Source: DLKC01 sp002478885
Lineage (GTDB): Bacteria > Bacteroidota > Bacteroidia > Chitinophagales > Chitinophagaceae
Direction: 5' to 3'
Assembly: GCA_046329585.1 (NCBI GenBank)
Contig: JAXLUI010000002.1
Location: 806,001-870,000 of the forward strand
DNA length: 64,000 nt
In this document: positions 25,334 through 33,200 of the stretch, one piece after another
How positions within the stretch are numbered: position 1 is the first letter of the stretch
Layout: each line of letters opens with the position of its first letter
The notes under the pieces: generated by a model
What the model saw: the letters and a program-made list of their open reading frames with translations, nothing else
Database searches by the model: none
Told to the model about the DNA's origin: nothing
Program-made: the position numbers and the translations under genes

Positions 25334-26731
25334 CTAACCAGCAAAATTGAGTGTAATGATAAAGGAAGTTCCATGGTCGGGTTGACTTCTGACATTAAGA
25401 GAACCCTTATGGTTAAGTACGATGTTTTGTGTGTTTGTAAGGCCCAGCCCTGTACCGTTGGCTTTACTGGTAAAGTAAGGTTCAAAGAGTTTTGAGAGTG
25501 TTTCTTCATTCATTCCGTAGCCATTATCAGTAATTGTAACGATGCATTTATCGTTTTTAGCTTCTGTTTGAATTTCCAGGATGCCTGCTTTACTTTCCAT
25601 TGCCTCGACTGCATTTAGAATGATATTAAGGAATGCAATTTTGATGGTCACCTTATCAACAGAAACATGGCATATTTCCGTTGCGTATTTTCTTACCACT
25701 TTAATGTTTTGCAGATCGATGCGATCGGCAGCCATTATCAGTGCCTCATCGAGTAGCTCATTGATGGACGCTGGTTGAAAATTGAGATCGGTCAGACCTG
25801 TTGAGTTTAGCAGTTGGGTAATCAGCTGGTTAATGCGATCTGCATTGCGGTTGATAATATCCAGCATAAGGGTGGTTTCTTCGGTGTTCTGCTCATTATC
25901 TTTAAGGTGCTCCGTGGCCAGATTAATATTATTCAGCGGATTTTTTACTTCGTGTGCCATGGTGCGGGCTATACGACCTGTGGCCGCAAATTTTTCGATA
26001 TTCCTTAATTGGAATAGTTCCGAATTTTTTTTATTTAATTCCCGTATCCTTTCTTCCAGCTGCAGGCGATAGGCGAGCGCTTTGCTGTCTGAAACTTTCT
26101 TCGCCGTGTTCTCCCGGTTATAGGTGACCACTGAATAGCCCACCAGAATAAAAGCTACAATTAGAGAAATAGTTGTTACTATTTGTATAGAATTATATTG
26201 TGCATCCAGCTGCCTTTTGTGCTCGGCAAGTACAGCAACCTCTGTTACTTGCATAATACTGAGTGCAGTACGGATACGATCCATTGCGGCTTTGCCCTGG
26301 TGCGATAAGATTTTAATTGAATCGGTTATATAGCCTGCTCTCTTGTAGATGCGCATGGCAGCATCCATAACCTGGAATTTTTCTGTAGCAAAAAATTGCA
26401 GCGTATCTAGTTGCCCTTGCAGCGGCTTGTTTTCGTTGATATATCCTTTCAACGAGTCGTATTGTTCAGCATATGATTTTTTTCCCTTGTAGAAAGGTTC
26501 CAGGAAAGCGGTATCATTGGTTACAAGAAATCCCCTGAAGCCTGTTTCTGCATCCTGCAAGGCAGCAAATACCGCGGTCATCTTTTTGATAACGTTATTT
26601 GAATGCATCACCAGCTCTGTCATTTGTTTATTTCTGCCAGAGATAAAATACAACAATCCGTAAGAAAAAAGCAACAGCAGGAAAGCTGCTCCATAACCCA
26701 TTCTTATTGTTCGCTCAATATTAATCTTCAT
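25334..26731 (-). CDS. Membrane histidine kinase with CHASE3 sensor, NtrB-like core
   Basis: 465 residues: TM1 about 12-31, CHASE3 sensor about 36-180 (hallmark DAETGFRGFLVTND near 60-73), TM2 about 181-203, a coiled linker, then HisKA with phospho-His260 in MAHEVKNPLNNI and a full HATPase_c (NIILNAVEAME, DNGYGM, GTGLGL). The AHExxNPL form is typical of kinases that partner NtrC-type activators. The sigma-54 activator at 22435-23847 is the only such regulator nearby and the likely target. ATG 26731 used; a TTG two codons earlier is possible. Confidence 0.9.
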   Translation of the reverse strand: MKINIERTIRMGYGAAFLLLLFSYGLLYFISGRNKQMTELVMHSNNVIKKMTAVFAALQDAETGFRGFLVTNDTAFLEPFYKGKKSYAEQYDSLKGYINENKPLQGQLDTLQFFATEKFQVMDAAMRIYKRAGYITDSIKILSHQGKAAMDRIRTALSIMQVTEVAVLAEHKRQLDAQYNSIQIVTTISLIVAFILVGYSVVTYNRENTAKKVSDSKALAYRLQLEERIRELNKKNSELFQLRNIEKFAATGRIARTMAHEVKNPLNNINLATEHLKDNEQNTEETTLMLDIINRNADRINQLITQLLNSTGLTDLNFQPASINELLDEALIMAADRIDLQNIKVVRKYATEICHVSVDKVTIKIAFLNIILNAVEAMESKAGILEIQTEAKNDKCIVTITDNGYGMNEETLSKLFEPYFTSKANGTGLGLTNTQNIVLNHKGSLNVRSQPDHGTSFIITLNFAG

Positions 26732-27075
26732 GGGCAAGGTATTTTAACATCTTTGGGGGCATTACCGGTTGATAGCAACGATAAAAAACGGGTTCCAATC
26801 CAGGTTGTGCTCTTTCGGGGAGGCATAATTGCTGTTTTAAAAGACGTGTTATTCATGGTCATGGTGAGCAAATGCTATTAAATATACAACTAATCCGGGT
26901 CGGCACGACTATTTTGTCGGCTACAGTGAAGTAAAGTCTTTTACGGTTCCAAATATCCGGTATGTACGAAATAATTATGCCATTTACATAACATTATCAG
27001 CAAATAACTTTTTGTGTGCTTCGATCACCGCAGACCGGGCTGAAAGGTTGCCGCAGGAGGCAAAACAGTGGGTAC

Positions 27076-27112
27076 ATCAAAAAACAAAAACGGGTACTGC
27101 TGCACCCGTTTT
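27076..27112 (-). terminator. Rho-independent terminator (minus strand)
   Basis: Nine-bp stem AAAACGGGT / ACCCGTTTT (27087-27095 with 27104-27112), loop of eight. Reading the minus strand it is followed by TTTGTTTTTTG, a good T-tail. It lies 180 bp past the stop of the sugar dehydrogenase, beyond the repeat arm, and may end that transcript. Confidence 0.75.
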
Positions 27113-27204
27113 GCCGGAGTATTGATCAATCGTTACCCCAGGTGTTTTGTTTTGTTTGATTGAAAAAATATGCTGCGTGCTGCCATTTTATTGATGCAGG
27201 CAGG

Positions 27205-27255
27205 ACAAGTCGTACAAGTGTGCGACGCAACAAAGCCTGGTTGGGTTTTGCTGAC
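27205..27255 (-). repeat. Dispersed repeat, single arm
   Basis: Core ACAAGTGTGCGACGCAAC at 27214-27231, 62 bp past the stop of the sugar dehydrogenase gene and sense to it; a GGGT outer motif variant (GGTTGGGTT) follows. No partner arm. Confidence 0.8.
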
Positions 27256-27292
27256 GGGTCCACCAATTTCTGAACATATTACCCGGATGCAT

Positions 27293-28774
27293 TTAGTCGA
27301 CGATGAATTTTTCTTTCACAGTGGCTAATGTACCCCGGCTGTTTTGAATATGAAGCACATAGATGCCCTTGTCGAGCCTGTTGTTAAACACCCAGCGGTT
27401 ATTGCCTTTTACAGCTGTTCTTTGCCCGGTAGCGAGAACGCGGCCGGAAATATTTTCGATAGATATATGATAGGTTTCATTTGCCAGCGCGACGAAATCT
27501 ACCGTGAAGGAACCATGATTCGGATTGGGATATAATTTAAGATGAATGTTTTCTGCTGTGGTAACTGGAGTAGCAATCTTTTCGACATCAGATGAGTCAA
27601 CAAGGTGATAAATAATTCCTTCAACATTATCGGCAACATACAACTCACCGTCTGTTGCTTCTCCGAAAGTTGCAAATGCAGATTCCGTTGATTGCAGCAA
27701 AAACAGGTTGAGCCACGTTTGATTGCTTCTTACCACCGTGCTGAATTTGCCCGTGCAATAATCACAATAAAAATATTTGCCCTGCATTTTTGAAAAGCGG
27801 CTGCCCCGGTAAACATAACCGCCGGTAATGGACGCACAGTTTACGTTTGAATGTGCATACTCAACTATTGGAAAGGTGTACGGTAGCCCATTGTAATCGC
27901 AGCCGTTTACCTTATAGTTATGATTTCCTTCATAGCAGCTCCAGCCAAAATTTTTGCCTCCTTTGCTGTTGGCTGCAACCAGGTTTATTTCTTCCCACTT
28001 ATCCTGGCCAACATCGGGCAACCAAAGTGCGCCGGTTTCTTTATCAAAGCTGAAACGCCAGGGATTGCGCAAACCTGTTGCCCATATTTCGTCTTTAAAC
28101 TGGGGTACGTTTACAAAAGGATTATCAGAAGGCACTGAATACCTTTTAGTATTGTCATCACTTGGTTTGTTCACATCGATGCGAAACATTTTGCCCAGCA
28201 ATATTCTTGGATTTTGGGCATTGTTAAGCGGATCACCGGCGCTGCCACCATCACCAAAGGTTCCATATAAATATCCGTCGGGTCCAAACTTGAGACAACC
28301 CGCCTTATGGTTTACATATTCAGGACCTTTAGGTTGCTGTACGGTCAGCAACATGTATTGGCTGTGACTCATAGCCTTGTTAGGATTGTTGGGATTTACG
28401 GTAAACCGTGATACATGGCTATTGCTGTCGTGCCCGATATAATTGACGTATATGTAAGGCGAATCGGGATAAGAAGGGTGAAATGCGATGCCAAGCAGAC
28501 CTCTCTCGTCGTATTGGTTAGGGTAAACAGTAAATACTTTATCGGTGATGTCGAGAAATGGTTCCGGCAACTTACTCCCGGAGGAATCAAGTATCCAGAT
28601 TTTACCCAATCGTTCCGCTACAAAAAGGCGGCTGTCGCCACAATTGGCAATATCCATCGGCGCATCAAAACCGTCTGCAAAAAGGGCTAACCGCAGTTGT
28701 GGAAGGTTGTTTTGTTGCGCTTTTGCTGAAGAAAACAGCAGCAGGCATAAGGCAAGAATGGTAGTGTTTTTCAT
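27293..28774 (-). CDS. Secreted PQQ-dependent sugar dehydrogenase-like protein, T9SS-sorted
   Basis: 493 residues from ATG 28774. Signal peptide MKNTTILALCLLLFSSAKA; then a six-bladed propeller of the soluble glucose/sorbosone dehydrogenase type, with ADGFDAPMDIA, FVAERLGKIW, GLLGIAFHP, GDGGSAGDP, WATGLRNPWRFSFD, DVGQDKWEEIN and CSWSCYEGNH-type motifs; C-terminal T9SS sorting domain (LKLYPNPNHGSFTVDF...KGIYVLHI). Expected to oxidise sugars with PQQ outside the cell. The lipoprotein cytochrome c encoded next upstream could be its electron acceptor. Confidence 0.85.
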   Translation of the reverse strand: MKNTTILALCLLLFSSAKAQQNNLPQLRLALFADGFDAPMDIANCGDSRLFVAERLGKIWILDSSGSKLPEPFLDITDKVFTVYPNQYDERGLLGIAFHPSYPDSPYIYVNYIGHDSNSHVSRFTVNPNNPNKAMSHSQYMLLTVQQPKGPEYVNHKAGCLKFGPDGYLYGTFGDGGSAGDPLNNAQNPRILLGKMFRIDVNKPSDDNTKRYSVPSDNPFVNVPQFKDEIWATGLRNPWRFSFDKETGALWLPDVGQDKWEEINLVAANSKGGKNFGWSCYEGNHNYKVNGCDYNGLPYTFPIVEYAHSNVNCASITGGYVYRGSRFSKMQGKYFYCDYCTGKFSTVVRSNQTWLNLFLLQSTESAFATFGEATDGELYVADNVEGIIYHLVDSSDVEKIATPVTTAENIHLKLYPNPNHGSFTVDFVALANETYHISIENISGRVLATGQRTAVKGNNRWVFNNRLDKGIYVLHIQNSRGTLATVKEKFIVD

Positions 28775-28786
28775 TGTGTTTATCAT

Positions 28787-29142
28787 TTATAGTTAAGAAA
28801 TACGTGAGCCTGTAAGCATGGGAGAATTGACAGCATGGCCGTTGCACAAACATTCTCAAAAAAGAGTATAAACCGGCATAGTAATAATTGCGGCTGCGAA
28901 TACTATCGCCGTAACAACAATAAACCAGTTTCCTTTAAAACAGCAGCGGTTGCAGTAAGCCAAATGTATTTGTGATTATATATTCGCTGGCAGTTTCCTG
29001 GTGTTTGGCAGCGGTTTATTCCAGGAAAACGATCCGGCAAATTAATAATTCAAAACAAGTGCCATGCATCGTAACCAGTAAACTTAAGGCGTTATGGAAT
29101 CGCTATTTAAGCCAATACAGCAGGCTTGTTTAGGTTATGGGA
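28787..29142. other. Intergenic region upstream of sugar dehydrogenase
   Basis: About 360 bases without a supported gene, repeat or clear promoter. A minus-strand open frame of 35 codons (28963-28856, TTG start) encodes a Cys-containing head and one hydrophobic segment but lacks an ATG; not called. Confidence 0.4.
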
Positions 29143-29562
29143 TCAGGGAGTTATCGCGTTTAGAGAATCATTTAAAGAAAGAATATAAGTAGTCATTTTT
29201 TTAGCTGCTGCAAAAGAGAGATTAGGATGCTGAGGCATTTCCTTAAGTCCCCATAAGCCTTTTGAGCCGTGTATGACAGCATGCGCAAGGTTTTCCACTA
29301 CACCTTCATCAAACGGGTACCTGTTCGCTATTTGTTTAAACGATGGGCCGGTATTCTTTTGATCTACCGCATGGCAGGTAAGACAATCATTTGAAGTGAT
29401 GAGTTGTGCACCCTCCCTGTACGCGGAATCGACCATTTGCCCGGCGCCGTTAATAAGACTATCAGTAGCCGATACGTGGTTCGCTTTTTTCGATTGCGTT
29501 TGACACGCAATCATAATTATTGATACGCCAAGGATAAAAACACATTTTTTATGTTGATACAT
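29143..29562 (-). CDS. Lipoprotein monoheme cytochrome c
   Basis: 139 residues from ATG 29562. Lipobox-like SIIMIAC (Cys about 20), then a single heme site CLTCH near 64-68 and an axial Met in KEMPQHP about 105-111, as in cytochrome c551/c552 (class I). The LTCHxxDxKxTGPSFKxIAxRY segment is typical of Bacteroidota members. Anchored on the periplasmic side, it would carry electrons, possibly from the sugar dehydrogenase encoded 370 bp downstream. Confidence 0.88.
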   Translation of the reverse strand: MYQHKKCVFILGVSIIMIACQTQSKKANHVSATDSLINGAGQMVDSAYREGAQLITSNDCLTCHAVDQKNTGPSFKQIANRYPFDEGVVENLAHAVIHGSKGLWGLKEMPQHPNLSFAAAKKMTTYILSLNDSLNAITP

Positions 29563-29995
29563 TGTTATAGTTATTGCTGTGACCAAATGTTTGCACAAAA
29601 AACAAAAGGGTTCCCCGATGTTCGGAACCCTTTAATATTATTCTCTTAGGCTTTGCCGGGTAACCGGCCCGGGATTTTGACGGCTACCTGATGCTCAAAT
29701 TATTCCACGAACTTCTGTTATAAAATATACAAAACTATGCCACGGGTAAATAGCTCCTTACCGGTTGGCCGCAGGCAAAGGTTAGCCCGTAAAATACCCA
29801 CTGTGTAACAAACGCCACAATAACCACTGCAGGAATAGTTATCACAGGTTGCGTCCAGGCTTAAACTGGTCTCGCAAGGATATACACCGGCAAGAAAGCT
29901 TATCCTCGGCAACGGTAATATCATGACCATACCCATCGGATCGTTTACCAGCCGGTAAAAGCTGGCATGATGTTAAATCAGTTTTACTAAAAAAA
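29563..29995. other. Divergent intergenic region, cytochrome c / Ku
   Basis: About 430 bases. Contains a hairpin (29605-29633) and otherwise nothing I can assign. No sigma-54 or TTG/TAnnTTTG pair was found for Ku. A CAAAACTA (minus-strand TAGTTTTG) box at 29730-29737 lacks a spaced TTG. Confidence 0.45.
29592..29633 (-). terminator. Hairpin with minus-strand T-tail
   Basis: 10-bp stem AAAGGGTTCC / GGAACCCTTT (29605-29614 with 29624-29633), loop of nine, followed on the minus strand by TGTTTTTTG. It has the form of a terminator but sits 40-70 bp in front of the cytochrome c start with no minus-strand gene ending there, so it could be an attenuator or the end of an unseen short transcript. Confidence 0.55.
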
Positions 29996-30769
29996 ATGAA
30001 ATCCATCTGGACGGGAGCCATTGGCTTTGGACTGGTAAATATTCCGATAAAAATGTACAGTGCAGTACAGGCCGACGAACTAGACCTTGATATGCTCGAT
30101 AAGAAAGACCATGCAAACATTAAATTCAAAAGAGTGAACGAACATACCGGCAAAGAGGTGGCATGGGATAATATTGTAAAGGGTTACAAAGTAGACGAGC
30201 GTTATGTTGTGCTAACAGACGAAGATTTTGAAAAAGCCAGCCCTGAAAAAAGCAAAATCATCGAGATTGAGGCGTTTGTAGATGAATCAGCAATTGATAG
30301 CATTTATTACGAAACCCCTTATTATCTCGAGCCACAGAAATCGAGTGCGAAAGCTTACAGCCTGCTCAGAGATGCATTGAAAAAAACCGGCAAAGCAGGA
30401 CTCGGCCTTTTTGTAATGCGCACAAAAGAAAGCCTTTGCATCATAAAACCGCTGGACGAAGTGCTGGTAGTTAACCGTATCCGCTTTTTAGATGAGATAA
30501 GATCGTTTGATGACCTGAACCTGCCGGCAGCTTCTGCCAAGCCAGCCGAGATAAAAATGGCCATAGAATTAATCAATCAATTGACTACTGACTTCGATAT
30601 TTCAAAATACAAGAACACATATACCGAAGCGTTACTGAAACTGATCAAGGCAAAAGCCAGGGGTAAAAAAGTTGCGGCTCCACATTTGAAAGTAGTGCAC
30701 TCAGCATCCAGGGATTTGATGTCCCAACTAAAAGCCAGCCTGAATACCAAAAGCCGGAAGGCATCATAA
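29996..30769 (+). CDS. ku: Ku protein (non-homologous end joining)
   Basis: 257 residues, the bacterial homodimeric Ku that binds double-strand ends and recruits LigD. N-terminal MKSIWTGAIGFGLVNIPIKMYSA is the family hallmark; the core includes KKDHANIKFKRVNEHTGKEV, VLTDEDFEKASPEKSKIIEI and YYLEPQK. A Lys-rich C-terminal tail (KARGKKVAAP...KSRKAS) is the usual LigD/DNA contact region. The LigD polymerase gene follows after 12 bases, making a two- or three-gene NHEJ unit. Confidence 0.95.
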   Translation: MKSIWTGAIGFGLVNIPIKMYSAVQADELDLDMLDKKDHANIKFKRVNEHTGKEVAWDNIVKGYKVDERYVVLTDEDFEKASPEKSKIIEIEAFVDESAIDSIYYETPYYLEPQKSSAKAYSLLRDALKKTGKAGLGLFVMRTKESLCIIKPLDEVLVVNRIRFLDEIRSFDDLNLPAASAKPAEIKMAIELINQLTTDFDISKYKNTYTEALLKLIKAKARGKKVAAPHLKVVHSASRDLMSQLKASLNTKSRKAS

Positions 30770-30781
30770 AAACTGATCGAT

Positions 30782-31732
30782 GTGAAAACCACAAAAAAAA
30801 CAAAATCAAAAGAGGAAGATGCCACGAATGATACAACAGTCGTGGTTAATAAGCATAAGGTCGTGTTAAGCAATAGGGAAAAATTGTATTGGCCCGAAGA
30901 CAACATCACAAAGGGCGATATGCTGGACTATTACGATGCCGTCGCTGATTATATTTTGCCATACCTGGAGAACAGGCCACTCTCACTCAAGAGAAATCCA
31001 AACGGCATGCTCGACGAGGGGTTCTATCAAAAAGATGCCGGCGACCAGGCACCCGAATGGATAAACAAAATCAACATTCATGCTGAGTCGACCGATAAGA
31101 CCATTCATTACATTATGTGCAACAACAAAGCGGCCCTTCTCTATGTCGCTAACCTTGGCTGCATTGAAATGAATCCGTGGAATTCCACATCGAAAAAGAT
31201 CAGTCACCCCTCGTACATGGTTATCGATATTGACCCGTCGCCGGAAAACAGCTTTGATGAAGTTATCGAAACAGCATTAACGGTGAAATCTATACTTGAT
31301 AAAGCCGGCGCAACCTGCTATTGCAAAACTTCGGGCGCTACCGGCTTGCATGTTTATGTGCCACTTGCACAGAAATACAATTACGACCAGGCAAAAGATT
31401 TTGGCCATATCGTTGCCGCTTTAACCGTGGAGCAGCTCAGCGAGATAACCACGATAGAAAGAAGTCTTAGCAAAAGGGATAACAGGATCTATGTCGACTT
31501 TCTGCAGAACCGGACAGGGCAAACACTTGCCTGTGCATACAGCGTTCGGCCAAAACCCGGCGCAACCGTTTCCGCGCCATTGGAATGGAGCGAGGTAAAA
31601 AAAGGGCTCAGCCCTTCTAAGTTCACAATAAAAAACATGCTCAAACGCATACAGCAAAAGGGCGACTTATTTACAGGTGTTTTGGGAAAAGGTATCGACC
31701 TGGAAAAGTGCCTGCAAAAACTGGAACAATAA
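30782..31732 (+). CDS. Stand-alone LigD polymerase (PolDom / AEP primase-polymerase)
   Basis: 316 residues from GTG 30782. Corresponds only to the polymerase domain of LigD, an archaeo-eukaryotic primase-type enzyme that fills gaps at broken ends, preferring ribonucleotides. Metal ligands D149-I-D151 in VIDIDPS and Asp239 in YVDFLQN; the nucleotide-binding KTSGATGLHVY with His190 is present. No ligase or phosphoesterase domain is attached; in other Bacteroidota these often lie in a separate LigD protein. A Lys/Glu-rich head of ~25 residues precedes the fold. Co-transcribed with Ku. Confidence 0.93.
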   Translation: MKTTKKTKSKEEDATNDTTVVVNKHKVVLSNREKLYWPEDNITKGDMLDYYDAVADYILPYLENRPLSLKRNPNGMLDEGFYQKDAGDQAPEWINKINIHAESTDKTIHYIMCNNKAALLYVANLGCIEMNPWNSTSKKISHPSYMVIDIDPSPENSFDEVIETALTVKSILDKAGATCYCKTSGATGLHVYVPLAQKYNYDQAKDFGHIVAALTVEQLSEITTIERSLSKRDNRIYVDFLQNRTGQTLACAYSVRPKPGATVSAPLEWSEVKKGLSPSKFTIKNMLKRIQQKGDLFTGVLGKGIDLEKCLQKLEQ

Positions 31733-31763
31733 ATGCGCTACCTGTATAGCAAAATCAAAATTT

Positions 31764-31994
31764 ATGTGGGAAGAAATAACAACAATATCCGAGATCGATA
31801 CCATAAAGCCCGGTACAAGACTGTCAAAGGAAAATCCGCAATTCAACAATGCAGATATTTATAAGGTTACACAAATAAACAGCGACCATGTCGTATTGAT
31901 CCCTGCGCATAGCGAAGAAATCGTGGATAATTTCGTATTAAAACCAGATACGCTTTTCGAAAAGGGCTGGTGGATGCTAAAGGATGAAGAGTAA
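31764..31994 (+). CDS. Conserved small acidic protein, unknown
   Basis: 76 residues from ATG 31764, 31 bp after the LigD-polymerase stop, so plausibly the third gene of the NHEJ transcript. It looks like a compact beta-rich domain (TRLSKENPQFNNADIYKVTQINSDHVVL) ending in a Trp-Trp helix (FEKGWWMLKDEE). I do not recognise a family. Its end is followed at 61 bp by a complete repeat pair. Confidence 0.6.
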   Translation: MWEEITTISEIDTIKPGTRLSKENPQFNNADIYKVTQINSDHVVLIPAHSEEIVDNFVLKPDTLFEKGWWMLKDEE

Positions 31995-32024
31995 AACAAC
32001 TAACCAATTCTGGTTATGATTTTG

Positions 32025-32190
32025 AGCCGGGCAGTATATTTTTATGGCAGCCTTGTTGCGTCGCACACTTGTACTGCAGTATACAAAGCAGCAAACAATA
32101 TCACCGGGAGTTTAAAAGCTTTGCGGTGCTGATTTACTTCCTGTACGCACAAGTGTGCGACGCAACGATTGCCCCATATTGTTAACAAAG
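32025..32190. repeat. Dispersed repeat, complete inverted pair
   Basis: Left core GTTGCGTCGCACACTTGT at 32055-32072, right core ACAAGTGTGCGACGCAAC at 32149-32166: perfect 18-bp inverted repeats 112 bp end to end. Outer motif GAGCCGGGC begins near 32023 on the left. The cores lie 61 bp and 50 bp from the convergent stops at 31994 and 32216. The best-preserved copy in the window. Confidence 0.9.
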
Positions 32191-32215
32191 CCACATACAA
32201 AAAATATTTCCTCCG

Positions 32216-32413
32216 CTAGTCGTCCTCATCATCTTCACCAATGCCAGCCACCGTGCGGTCTTCATCGGTCTTTGGATTGATAATATTTTCTTTAGCGGGG
32301 TGGCCTGGAAAACCGGGAAAATCCTGGTCTATATGTTCATCATTACTCTTTTTAACATCGCCCTTATCCTGTATAGGGTCAGTGTTCTTCTTATCTTTGT
32401 CATCATTGCTCAT
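32216..32413 (-). CDS. Small acidic hydrophilic protein, unknown
   Basis: 65 residues, very acidic and Lys/Asn/Asp-rich with a central DFPGFPGHPAKENI motif, no membrane segment; likely disordered. Second gene of a pair with 32448-32798 (34 bp gap). Similar small proteins are common in Chitinophagaceae, but no function is known to me. Confidence 0.55.
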   Translation of the reverse strand: MSNDDKDKKNTDPIQDKGDVKKSNDEHIDQDFPGFPGHPAKENIINPKTDEDRTVAGIGEDDEDD

Positions 32414-32447
32414 TATAATAATTTATGTTTGAAATATTTTTTTGTGC

Positions 32448-32798
32448 CTACAATTCAAACAGCAATTGCTCATCCCTGTCGCTAACTTTTATGAGACGTA
32501 TAAAATTATCGTAACCTTCTTCGTTATCGTGGTTGCTGTAAACGCCGTAAGCATCTATGCTGTAGCCCTTAAGGCCGTCATTCGCTTCAATGATATAAAG
32601 AATGGAAGAGTCAGATGGATCAGACTCGCCTTCAAATCGATAGGTTTTGATAATGGTGAGGTCCTCAGGCGCATAAGTTTTTCCGCGGCCTGCATTGAAT
32701 GTCCCATCTTCCCATCTAAATTCGTTATCCATTTTGCGCATTCTTAGGGCCTCCATTACCTGGAGCAACGTTGCCATTTCGCCTTGCTTTTTTTCCAT
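32448..32798 (-). CDS. Conserved cytosolic protein, unknown
   Basis: 116 residues. An N-terminal helix (MATLLQVMEALRMRKMDNEF) is followed by a compact beta-rich region: LTIIKTYRFEGESDPSDSSILYIIEANDG, then a phenolic-acidic stretch GYSIDAYGVYSNHDNEEGY. No signal or membrane segment. Family not recognised. A sigma-54-like motif lies just upstream; a start at the internal Met of MATLLQ (32777) would fit that promoter better. Confidence 0.65.
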   Translation of the reverse strand: MEKKQGEMATLLQVMEALRMRKMDNEFRWEDGTFNAGRGKTYAPEDLTIIKTYRFEGESDPSDSSILYIIEANDGLKGYSIDAYGVYSNHDNEEGYDNFIRLIKVSDRDEQLLFEL

Positions 32799-32818
32799 AA
32801 AATATTTTTCATTACAAA

Positions 32819-32834
32819 GGCAAAAGCTGTACCG
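32819..32834 (-). promoter_or_regulatory. Candidate sigma-54 promoter
   Basis: Minus strand CGGTACAGCTTTTGCC: GG and GC at 10-base spacing, intact TTGC at -12, partial -24 match. The leader to ATG 32798 is only ~10 bases, but about 31 to the internal ATG at 32777. Confidence 0.3.
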
Positions 32835-33108
32835 TGTAAAACGCGTGTTTCAGCAAGTGTTTAAAAAGCATTTTCATGCATAATAAAATCGTATGAGCGA
32901 ATGCATAATAACAGTTGGGTAATTATCGCACATGTATTAAACAAGATTGTAGATATAATGCAACAATGGTGACAACATCACACGCCTACATAAGCGTGAC
33001 AAAGACATTTGCATCCGGCATCATTATTGGGTTTAATATTATGTTATTTGATGAAAACAAGTACAGGTTCTATAAAATTGAATCTACTTATTGTAAGATC
33101 ATTAACAG

Positions 33109-33140
33109 AAGGCCTTGGTAAATCCAGGGCCTTGTTTTTT
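33109..33140 (+). terminator. Rho-independent terminator, orphan
   Basis: 10-bp stem AAGGCCTTGG / CCAGGGCCTT (one G-U), loop of five, then GTTTTTT. No recognised plus-strand gene ends upstream, implying an unseen transcript between about 32850 and 33109. Confidence 0.75.
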
Positions 33141-33200
33141 AACCATGCAGCCCTTGCCCAGCATAAGGTTTGAGGTAAAGAAGCTGCTCAAATTAACGAA

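Larger units (their letters stand above)
26732..27292. other. Intergenic region with terminator and repeat
   Basis: About 560 bases between the CHASE3 kinase start and the sugar dehydrogenase stop, both minus strand. It holds a minus-strand terminator hairpin (27087-27112) and one repeat arm (27214-27231). No gene recognised; the rest is unassigned. Confidence 0.5.
32799..33200. other. Intergenic region, possible small RNA or tiny gene
   Basis: About 400 bases between divergent genes. On the plus strand a good terminator at 33109-33140 has no annotated gene in front of it, so a short transcript may end there. A plus-strand open frame 32966-33121 (ATG, 51 codons) runs into that terminator; its protein does not resemble anything I know. 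Confidence 0.4.

Noticed and set aside
28856..28963. Minus-strand 35-residue open frame with a Cys-rich head and one hydrophobic segment
   Set aside because: No ATG (TTG only), no ribosome-binding or promoter signal and no homologue in mind; short hydrophobic frames arise by chance in AT-rich DNA.
33173..33187. GG-N10-GC motif before the AsmA-like gene
   Set aside because: The -24 and -12 surroundings do not match and the transcript would start at the start codon.
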